From NCBI GenBank assembly GCA_050743385.1, contig JBOGFJ010000188.1, positions 1 through 41,613 on the forward strand: a DNA stretch of 41,613 bases, given 5' to 3'. Origin of the DNA: JACDBD01 sp050743385 (GTDB lineage: Bacteria > Actinomycetota > Acidimicrobiia > IMCC26256 > JACDBD01). Made by a program: the position numbers and the translations under genes. The notes below the pieces were generated by a model, which searched no databases, had not been told where the DNA came from, and saw only the letters and a list, made by a program, of their open reading frames with translations. This document shows, one piece after another, positions 16,101-21,514 of the stretch. How positions within the stretch are numbered: the stretch's first letter is position 1; every line of letters begins with the position of its first letter.

Positions 16101-17243
16101 GCCCCGCGTGAGCTCTACGAGCTGATTCCCAAGGGTCACTCCGGTCGCGGTGGTGCTGGCACGGGTCACAGCACGAAGTTCAACTTCCTCTGCGACGAGC
16201 GCACCCGGCATGTCACCCGACGCACGCTCGAGCGTGTGGCAGCCATCCCGGGGGTCGTGCTCCCTCGGTGGCTCCGGTACGTGCTCGACGACAACCTGTT
16301 CTTCAGCCCGGTCAAGACCGTCGCGGACGCCGGACTACGAGAGGTATTCGACATCTCAGTGCCGACAACGCACGCGTTCGTCGGTAATGGCATCGTCAAC
16401 CACAACACCGTCAACATGCCCGAGGAGGCTTCGGTCGAGGACGTCGAGGGCCTCCACCTCGAGGCGTGGCGTCTCGGCCTCAAGGCGGTCGCGATCTACC
16501 GCGACAACTGCAAGGTCGCGCAACCGCTGGCAACGCAGAGGAAGGCACAGGCCGACGACGAAGACCCGCTCGCGCAAGAGGTCGGTCGGGTTATCGAGCA
16601 CGTCATCACGGTCAAGGATCCGGTTCGCCAGAAGCTGCCCCGCAAGCGAACGTCGAAGACGTTCTCGTTCCGGGTGGCCGACTGCCACGGGTACGTCACG
16701 ATCGGCGAGTTCGAGGACGGGCGGCCGGGCGAGCTGTTCCTCAAGGTGGCCAAGCAGGGTTCGACGCTGGCGGGGATGATGGACGGCTTCGCCATCGCCG
16801 TGTCGCTCGGCCTCCAGTTCGGCGTGCCCCTTCGAACCTTCGTCGAGAAGTTCACGAACGTGCGCTGGGAGCCGGCGGGCATGACCGACGACCCCGACAT
16901 CCGCTTCGCCACCAGCATCCTCGACTACATCTTCCGCCGGCTGGCGGTGGAGTACCTCCCGAGGGAGGAGCGCGAGGAGATCGGCGTCCTCACGGTCGAC
17001 GAGCGGATGCAGCCGACGTTGCCGGGTGTCGAAGAAGCCACGACCATCAACGAGCCCGGTGTCAACGTGCTGCCGCTCGACGACCAGGCGCCGTCGGCCG
17101 CGGCCAATCCGGCGCCGGCTGCGGTTGCGGCCGCCAGCATCGAAGGCGAGACGGTGATCTGCCACGTGTGCGGCGACATCATGCAACGGGCGGGCTCGTG
17201 TCACGCCTGCCCCAGCTGCGGCGCTACCAGCGGCTGCTCATAG
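13134..17243 (+). CDS. nrdJ: Class II (B12-dependent) ribonucleoside-diphosphate reductase, with intein
   Basis: A 1369-residue precursor, about 927 residues after splicing, that makes deoxyribonucleotides using adenosylcobalamin and no oxygen. Extein motifs are SPVWFNIGV, ASACFILAVDDT, FKGGSGSGINLS, the active-site NPCSEYM (Cys at residue 354), STVLAPTGTIGLMMD and QPFISGAISK joined to TVNMPEEAS. The C-terminal tail is a CxxC-rich redox or zinc segment (CHVCGD, CHACPSCGATSGCS) reached through an Ala/Pro linker. ATG 13134 has a GAGGGGGAC ribosome-binding site; ATG 13140 is an alternative. The intein at residues 650-1091 splits the extein at a conserved site. It is expressed from its own NrdR-controlled promoter. 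Confidence 0.96.
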   Translation: MVMAKDEMGIGIRRHFTEPGTDPYDTVEWDRREARIPNYKDGTDAFLQPDVEFPVTWSQNATNIVAQKYFRGSLGTPEREWSLRQVIDRVVDTITGWGERDGYFVDDEEAGAFRDELKYVLLHQRAAFNSPVWFNIGVNGVPQQASACFILAVDDTMNAILNWYREEGIIFKGGSGSGINLSGIRSSVEPLQGGGTASGPVSFMRGADASAGTIKSGGRTRRSAKMVILNSDHPDVEEFIWCKAREERKARALSEAGFDMDLDGRDSHSIQYQNANNSVRVTDEFMQAVVDDRDWHLRSVKSGDVIRTMKARELMRQISEATWECADPGMQFDTTINRWHTAANTGRINASNPCSEYMHLDNSACNLASINLLKFLDDDDYFDVEGYKRAIEVVFTAQEILVGNADYPTEKIAETSRQFRQLGLGYANLGATLMAMGVPYDSPEGRSWAGALTALVTGHAYTTSARTAGRMGPFAGYVRNEEPMLNVLRMHRAEAAKIDEELVPVELLSAAQRSWDDAVDTAEVHGVRNSQSTVLAPTGTIGLMMDCDTTGIEPDLALTKAKKLVGGGTMLIVNQTVPRALRRLGYSDDQVDAIIQYIDEHKTVIGAPAFDPEHLPVFACSMGDNPIHYMGHVTMMGAVQPFISGAISKCVEGPTLVTTADGLVRIGSLHRGETADAFRDHVLEVASLDGTQKTDAFYYGGHRRVREITLRSGHRIVGTPNHRVLVAGYGGVEWMPLEDVLPDEYVAVQYGANLWSEVAARFDDFASSPRYGNQKWIDVPVEMTEELAFLLGAYAAEGHTASATYSIVITNSQENVLQRVASAWRSEFGVDARIARPTDRCPYVVVSSKTIVEFLEYLGCGERARTKRIPDAVLRSPRPMVLAFLQGLALDAYATVATMPKWAICLEAGELLDDLQAVLTDLGIVHSRISKVNKDNGKAYDEVYAAGRHAARLVELVPFLEADKAARANELVLLNTDGTHNTADVVPGIAPRELYELIPKGHSGRGGAGTGHSTKFNFLCDERTRHVTRRTLERVAAIPGVVLPRWLRYVLDDNLFFSPVKTVADAGLREVFDISVPTTHAFVGNGIVNHNTVNMPEEASVEDVEGLHLEAWRLGLKAVAIYRDNCKVAQPLATQRKAQADDEDPLAQEVGRVIEHVITVKDPVRQKLPRKRTSKTFSFRVADCHGYVTIGEFEDGRPGELFLKVAKQGSTLAGMMDGFAIAVSLGLQFGVPLRTFVEKFTNVRWEPAGMTDDPDIRFATSILDYIFRRLAVEYLPREEREEIGVLTVDERMQPTLPGVEEATTINEPGVNVLPLDDQAPSAAANPAPAAVAAASIEGETVICHVCGDIMQRAGSCHACPSCGATSGCS
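15081..16406 (+). mobile_element. NrdJ intein with LAGLIDADG homing endonuclease
   Basis: A 442-codon in-frame intein. It starts with Cys (CVEGPTLVTTADGLVRIGSL, block A), has block B at VGTPNHRVLVAG and ends VFDISVPTTHAFVGNG then IVNHN, with Thr as the +1 residue. The two dodecapeptide motifs read FLLGAYAAEGHT and FLQGLALDAYATV; each keeps an acidic residue (Glu and Asp), so the endonuclease may be active. It is inserted in the strictly conserved segment SGAISK/TVNMP of class II reductases. Its sequence is unrelated by eye to the RecA intein apart from the family blocks. Codon use looks slightly less GC-rich than in the exteins, consistent with independent arrival. Confidence 0.94.
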
Positions 17244-17255
17244 GTGGGCTCGTAA

Positions 17256-17900
17256 GTGGAGGTGCTGCTGGCGGCTGCCGGCGGCACCTTCGCCGCGCTC
17301 CTGCCGATCACGAACCCAATCGGCGGCGCGGCGGTCTTCTCGACCCTCACCGGGAGCGACGATGCCGCGGCGCGGCGCCGGCAGGCCCGGCTCACGTCGA
17401 TCTACGTGCTCGGCATCCTGGCGGTGTCGCTGCTGGCCGGCCGGCCGATTCTCGAGTTCTTCGGCATCGACGTGGGCGTGCTCAAGGTCGCGGGCGGCCT
17501 CGTCGTCGCCCACACGGCCTGGGGCATGGTCGTCAACACGGGCGGTCGGATCACGCCCGAGGAGCACGACGAGGGTGTGACCAAGGCCGACGTCTCGTTC
17601 AGCCCGATGGCCATGCCGCTCATCGCCGGTCCGGGCGCCATCGGCATCGTCATCGGCATCGCCACCATCAGCGATTCGTGGGAGCACACGACCGGCGCGC
17701 TCGTCGGTGTCGTCGCGATCGCAGTGGTCGCGTGGCTGTGCCTGATCGTCGGCGACACGGTCCTCGATCGCCTCGGCGCCACCGGGCTCGGCGCGCTCAC
17801 CCGGATCCTCGGCTTCCTGATCCTCGCGATCGCGGTGCAGCTCGTCGTCGACGGGATCTACACGATCCTCGACAAGCCGGTGCCGGGCCCGTTCAGCTGA
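17256..17900 (+). CDS. MarC-family integral membrane protein
   Basis: A 214-residue protein with six hydrophobic segments. It is of the MarC/UPF0056 family, whose members are inner-membrane proteins of unsettled function; the original link to multiple antibiotic resistance has not held up in E. coli. Family marks are LLPITNPIGGAAVFSTLT near the N-terminus and the mid-protein SFSPMAMPLIAGPGAIGIVIGI, which repeats the same pattern in the second half. GTG 17256 lies 12 bases after the nrdJ stop, so it may be read from the nrdJ transcript, although no functional link is evident. Confidence 0.9.
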   Translation: MEVLLAAAGGTFAALLPITNPIGGAAVFSTLTGSDDAAARRRQARLTSIYVLGILAVSLLAGRPILEFFGIDVGVLKVAGGLVVAHTAWGMVVNTGGRITPEEHDEGVTKADVSFSPMAMPLIAGPGAIGIVIGIATISDSWEHTTGALVGVVAIAVVAWLCLIVGDTVLDRLGATGLGALTRILGFLILAIAVQLVVDGIYTILDKPVPGPFS

Positions 17901-17903
17901 CCG

Positions 17904-18119
17904 TCAGGGCAGCGTGCTCGACGGCGGCGTCTCGTCGGGCTCGTCGCCCCGGTGGGCGCGGTCGACGGCGTCCTGGAACGCTTTCTCGTCGAGATCGCCC
18001 TCGCGCTCCTCCTCGCGGACGAGCTCCTCGAACCGGTCCTGTCTCGCCTTCGTCTCGGCGTAGGTGACCTCGTCCTCGCGATCCTCGTCCTTGCGATCCT
18101 CGGCGCGTCTCTCGTCCAT
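17904..18119 (-). CDS. Small highly charged hypothetical protein
   Basis: A 71-residue protein made mostly of Asp, Glu, Arg and Lys (MDERRAEDRKDEDREDEV, RFEELVREEEREGDLDE), probably helical in the middle, with no Cys and no membrane segment. I do not recognise a family. The ATG at 18119 has an excellent AGGAGGTGA ribosome-binding site, which is the main evidence that the gene is real; the frame could be extended by 11 codons but without such a site. It converges on marC with three bases between stops and is divergent from the ridA-like gene. Confidence 0.65.
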   Translation of the reverse strand: MDERRAEDRKDEDREDEVTYAETKARQDRFEELVREEEREGDLDEKAFQDAVDRAHRGDEPDETPPSSTLP

Positions 18120-18208
18120 GACGTCACCTCCTCGACGATCCGTCCTACCCATACGCGGAGAGGACGAGTCATGATGACGGCCGTCCGTCGAGGCGAGAGG
18201 AGCACAGC

Positions 18209-18604
18209 ATGAACCGCACCGCCGTCAACCCCTGGCCGTGGTCGCTCGAGATGGGCTTCAACCAGGGCGAGGTGGTCGAAGGTCACACCCGCGAGCTGTT
18301 CCTGGCCGGGCAGACCGCCATGAGCGGCGACGGGCAGCCGCAGCACGCCGGCGACATGGGAGCGCAGCTCGCAATGGCGCTCGACAACATCGAAGCCGTC
18401 CTCCAGGGGGCCGGCATGGCGCTGACCAACATCGTGCGGCTGAACATCTACACCACCGATGTCGATGCGCTGTTCGAGAACCAGGGCGTCTTGGCCGAAC
18501 GCCTCGGTGCCGTCGGAGTGACCCCGCCGGGCACGCTGCTCGGCGTCGCCCGATTGGCGTTCCCCGAGCTGATGGTGGAGCTGGAAGCGACCGCGGTGGC
18601 GTGA
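18209..18604 (+). CDS. RidA/YjgF-family enamine/imine deaminase-like protein
   Basis: A 131-residue protein of the Rid family, trimeric proteins that in the RidA subgroup hydrolyse reactive 2-aminoacrylate and related enamines. Family features are LFLAGQTAMSGDGQPQHAGDMGAQ, the helix ALDNIEAVLQGAGMALTNIVRLNIYTTDVD, and VTPPGTLLGVARLAFPELMVELEATAVA. The Arg that contacts substrate carboxylates in RidA lies in the CxRxx-like segment, here GVARLAF with Arg in place, but the neighbouring Cys of E. coli RidA is absent, so the exact subgroup is open. AGAGGAGC precedes the ATG. Confidence 0.88.
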   Translation: MNRTAVNPWPWSLEMGFNQGEVVEGHTRELFLAGQTAMSGDGQPQHAGDMGAQLAMALDNIEAVLQGAGMALTNIVRLNIYTTDVDALFENQGVLAERLGAVGVTPPGTLLGVARLAFPELMVELEATAVA

Positions 18605-18612
18605 CTCCCAGA

Positions 18613-18660
18613 CCCGAGGCCCACGGGGCCGGATTCCGGACCCCACGGCCTCGAGTCTCG
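18613..18660. repeat. 48-bp palindromic repeat, copy A
   Basis: An imperfect palindrome centred on CCGGATTCCGG with CGAGGC and GCCTCG outer arms, lying between the convergent ridA-like and alcohol dehydrogenase genes. A second copy at 25817-25864 is identical at 39 of 48 positions by eye. It ends in CTCGAGTCTCG, which pairs with the following ACTCGAG. It probably acts as a bidirectional terminator or a REP-like dispersed element. Confidence 0.65.
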
Positions 18661-18677
18661 ACTCGAGTAGACGCCGG

Positions 18678-19754
18678 CTACACGATCACGCTGCGAATCA
18701 CCTCGCCCGCCTCCATGGCCCGGAAGGCGTCGTTCACCTCGTCGAGCTTGATGCGGCGCGACACCATCGATCCCAGGTCGAGTCGGCCGGTCTCCGCCAG
18801 GCTCACAAACCGCGGGAAGTCGCGGCGCACCTGCGACGACCCGTACACGCAACCGAGCAGCTTCTTCTCGTCGTAGAACATGCTGAACCCCGGCAACGTC
18901 ACCTGCGAGTCCATGCGCGGCATGCCGACGACGACCGCAGTACCCCCCCGGCGCGCGGTCATGAACGCCTGCACGATGGTCTCGGGCCGGCCGATCACCT
19001 CGAAGGCGTAGTCGGCGCCGCGGCCGCCGGTCAGCTGCTGCACCTGCGCGATCGGGTCGCCGTCCGCCGGATCGACGAGGTCGGTCGCGCCGAGCTGCTC
19101 GGCCGCGTTGCGCTTCAGCTCAACCGGATCGATCGCGATGATGCGAGCGGCGCCGGCGATGCGCGCTCCCTGGATCACTGACTGGCCGACGCCGCCGCAA
19201 CCGATGACGGCGACCGACGAGCCTGGCTCGACCCGAGCGGTGTTGAGCGCGGCACCCACCCCGGTCGTCACGCCACAGCCGATGAGCGCGAGTTGCTCGT
19301 CGGGAAGATCGGTCTCGATCTTGACTGCCTGCGAGTCGCGCACGGCCATCACGTCGGCGAACGTGCCCAGGCCGGCGAAGCCGGGCGCGGTGCCGCCGCT
19401 GGCGCGGGTCGCACGCGGCGCCATGGCGGTGTCGGCGGTGCCGACGCACAGGTTCGAGGAGTCGTGGAGGCAGTACCAGCAGGCGCCGCACGCGGGCACG
19501 AAGGTCGCCACCACCCGGTCGCCCGGCTCGAGGGTCGTGACCTCGGCGCCCACCCACTCGATGGTGCCGGTGCCCTCGTGCCCGAGGATGCAGGGCGGCG
19601 GGAGCGGCAGCCCGCCGTTCATCACCGACAGATCGGAGTGGCACACGCCGCTGGCGCCGATCTGCACCACCACATCGCGGGGACCGGGTTCCACCGGCTC
19701 CAGGTCCTCGATGACCAGCGGTTGGTCCTGTTCGACGTAGACGGCTGCTCGCAT
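18678..19754 (-). CDS. Zinc-dependent alcohol dehydrogenase (MDR family, class III-like)
   Basis: A 358-residue medium-chain dehydrogenase. The catalytic zinc site is visible as GVCHSDLSVMNG and ILGHEGTGTIEWVG. The structural zinc loop is CGACWYCLHDSSNLC. The NAD(P) Rossmann motif is VAVIGCGGVGQSVIQGA, followed by the acidic residue in IIAIDPVELK. The closing SRRIKLDEVNDAFRAMEAGEVIRSVIV is typical of the class III/formaldehyde-dehydrogenase-like branch common in actinobacteria, some of which are NDMA- or mycothiol-dependent; the substrate here is unknown. ATG 19754 has a GAGGGGGCAGG leader. It is divergent from the quinone oxidoreductase gene 90 bases away. Confidence 0.93.
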   Translation of the reverse strand: MRAAVYVEQDQPLVIEDLEPVEPGPRDVVVQIGASGVCHSDLSVMNGGLPLPPPCILGHEGTGTIEWVGAEVTTLEPGDRVVATFVPACGACWYCLHDSSNLCVGTADTAMAPRATRASGGTAPGFAGLGTFADVMAVRDSQAVKIETDLPDEQLALIGCGVTTGVGAALNTARVEPGSSVAVIGCGGVGQSVIQGARIAGAARIIAIDPVELKRNAAEQLGATDLVDPADGDPIAQVQQLTGGRGADYAFEVIGRPETIVQAFMTARRGGTAVVVGMPRMDSQVTLPGFSMFYDEKKLLGCVYGSSQVRRDFPRFVSLAETGRLDLGSMVSRRIKLDEVNDAFRAMEAGEVIRSVIV

Positions 19755-19805
19755 CCTGCCCCCTCGCTCGTCCCGGGCCGGACCCTTCCTAGCAGAAGCT
19801 GCCGG

Positions 19806-19811
19806 TAGCGT
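19806..19811 (+). promoter_or_regulatory. -10-like element (TAGCGT) of the quinone oxidoreductase gene
   Basis: GGTAGCGTGG, 34 bases before the ATG at 19845, contains TAGCGT, which fits TANNNT. Very similar GGTA(C/G)(C/G)(C/G)TG strings lie before several other genes in the window. No good -35 is seen. Confidence 0.35.
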
Positions 19812-19844
19812 GGGCGGCCGGCCGACGAGGCAAGGAGACCGCGG

Positions 19845-20837
19845 ATGCGCGCCTGGAGAGTGCACGAGCTCGGCGAGCCGACCGACGTCCTGCAGCTCGA
19901 AGACGTGCCCGAGCCCGTACCCGGACCCGGCGAGGTGCGTGTGGACGTTGCGGGCGCGGCGCTCAACTTCCCCGACGTGCTCATGTGCCGGGGCGAGTAC
20001 CAGGTGAAGCCGCCGCTGCCGTTCACGCCCGGCGCGGAGGTCGCGGGCACGATCGCGGTCGTCGGCGAGGGCGTCACGGCCTTCCGACCGGGCGAGCGCG
20101 TCATCGCGATCCCGAAGTTCGGCGACGGCGGCCTCGCCGAACAGACGCTGGCAGCTGTTGCGACGGTGTACCCGATCCCGCAGTCGATCGACTGGCCGGC
20201 CGCGGCCGCGCTCCACATCACGTACCAGACCGGCCATCTCGCGCTGCACCGGCGGGCGGCGCTCCAACCCGGTGAGACGCTGCTCGTGCACGCGGGCGCG
20301 GGTGGTGTCGGCTCGGCCGCGATCCAGCTCGGGAAAGCGGCGGGCGCTCGGGTGTTCGCAACTGCCGGCGGGCCGGAGAAGGTGGAGGTCTGTCGCAAGC
20401 TTGGTGCCGAGCTGGTGGTCGACTACCGCGCCGGCGACTTCGTCGCCGCAGTCAAGGACGCCACCGACGGGCGCGGCGCCGACGTCATCTACGACCCCGT
20501 GGGGGGTGACACGTTCGATCGATCGCGTAAGTGCGTGGCGTTCGAGGGACGGATCCTCGTCATCGGGTTCACGAGCGGCCGCATCGCCGACGCCCCGACG
20601 AACCACGCGCTGATCAAGAACTACTCGGTCGTCGGGGTTCATTGGGGGCTGTACAACCTCATGAATCCCGGGCTCGTTCGCGCCACCCACGAAGAGCTCG
20701 TGCGCCTCCACACCGCGGGCGACATCGCACCGCTCGTGTCGTCGGTGCTTCCTCTCGACGAGGCCGCGGGCGCGCTGGCGCAACTGGCATCTCGGGGCAC
20801 CTGGGGGAAGATCGTCTGCACGACCGCGGCCGCGTGA
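19845..20837 (+). CDS. NADPH:quinone oxidoreductase-type zinc-free MDR protein
   Basis: A 330-residue MDR-family protein without zinc ligands. The GroES-like N-terminal domain has GAALNFPDVLMCRGEY and FTPGAEVAGTIAVVGEGV. The cofactor domain has LLVHAGAGGVGSAAIQLGKAAGARVFATAG, the GxGxxG-like motif of quinone reductases (Qor). Members reduce quinones or enoyl compounds with NADPH; the real substrate is unknown. The C-terminal part (KNYSVVGVHWGLY, DEAAGALAQLASRGTWGKIV) is also typical. AAGGAG precedes the ATG. The end overlaps the histidine phosphatase start by 4 bases, so the two are translationally coupled. Confidence 0.93.
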   Translation: MRAWRVHELGEPTDVLQLEDVPEPVPGPGEVRVDVAGAALNFPDVLMCRGEYQVKPPLPFTPGAEVAGTIAVVGEGVTAFRPGERVIAIPKFGDGGLAEQTLAAVATVYPIPQSIDWPAAAALHITYQTGHLALHRRAALQPGETLLVHAGAGGVGSAAIQLGKAAGARVFATAGGPEKVEVCRKLGAELVVDYRAGDFVAAVKDATDGRGADVIYDPVGGDTFDRSRKCVAFEGRILVIGFTSGRIADAPTNHALIKNYSVVGVHWGLYNLMNPGLVRATHEELVRLHTAGDIAPLVSSVLPLDEAAGALAQLASRGTWGKIVCTTAAA

Positions 20838-21442
20838 CGACCCAACTCCTGCTCCTTCGCCACGGCGAGTCGACCTGGAACGTCGCCGGGCGCTGGCAGG
20901 GCCAGGCGGACCCGCCGCTGTCGGAGCTGGGCGAGCGCCAGGCCGTGGCGGCTGCGGCCGCTCTCACCGATCGGCCCGACGCGGTGTGGACCTCCGACCT
21001 CGCTCGCGCCCGGCGCACGGCGGAGACGCTGGCCGAGCCACACGGGCTTGCGGTGCGCGTCGACGCCCGGTTGCGCGAGCGCGACGTGGGCGAGTGGAGC
21101 GGGCTCACGCGCGCCGAGATCGAGGAGCGGTGGCCGGGATGGCTGGCGGCGCGCCGGTCGCCTGACGGGTTCGAAACGGACGATTCGTTGACGGCACGCG
21201 CGCTCGCGGCGATGCGCGCCATCGCCGCCGGGGCGCCCGGCGCGACGCTCGTCGTCGTCACGCACGGGGGCGTGATCCGCACGATCGAGCGCTACCACGG
21301 CGCTGATCCCGAGCCGGTACCCAACCTCGGCGGCCGGTGGCTCACGACCGCGGCCGGCACCGCCGACGGCTTCACGCTCGGCGATCGTCAGCTGCTCATC
21401 GACCCCGACGACATCGAGGTCACCGTCCCGCCGCCGCGCTGA
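20834..21442 (+). CDS. Histidine phosphatase family protein (phosphoglycerate mutase-like)
   Basis: A 202-residue member of the histidine phosphatase superfamily. The catalytic nucleophile is H10 in LLLLRHGEST. The second histidine is H144 in VVTHGGVIR, and the probable acid is E82 (RERDVGEWSG). WTSDLARARRTAETLAE is the usual third block. Members include phosphoglycerate mutases, cobalamin-pathway CobC-like phosphatases and broad-specificity phosphatases; the short C-terminus fits a phosphatase better than a glycolytic mutase, but the substrate cannot be told. GTG 20834 overlaps the upstream stop (GTGA). Confidence 0.9.
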   Translation: MTTQLLLLRHGESTWNVAGRWQGQADPPLSELGERQAVAAAAALTDRPDAVWTSDLARARRTAETLAEPHGLAVRVDARLRERDVGEWSGLTRAEIEERWPGWLAARRSPDGFETDDSLTARALAAMRAIAAGAPGATLVVVTHGGVIRTIERYHGADPEPVPNLGGRWLTTAAGTADGFTLGDRQLLIDPDDIEVTVPPPR

Positions 21443-21514
21443 CCACGACGGCCGCGACCGCAGATGGGCGTGGGGGCCGGCGGTAGGCTGGACGGTTCCC
21501 CCACAGGAGAAGAC

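Noticed and set aside
14721..16211. 496-codon antisense frame inside nrdJ and its intein
   Set aside because: No recognisable motifs, and it lies opposite a well-supported gene; long antisense frames are expected at this GC content.
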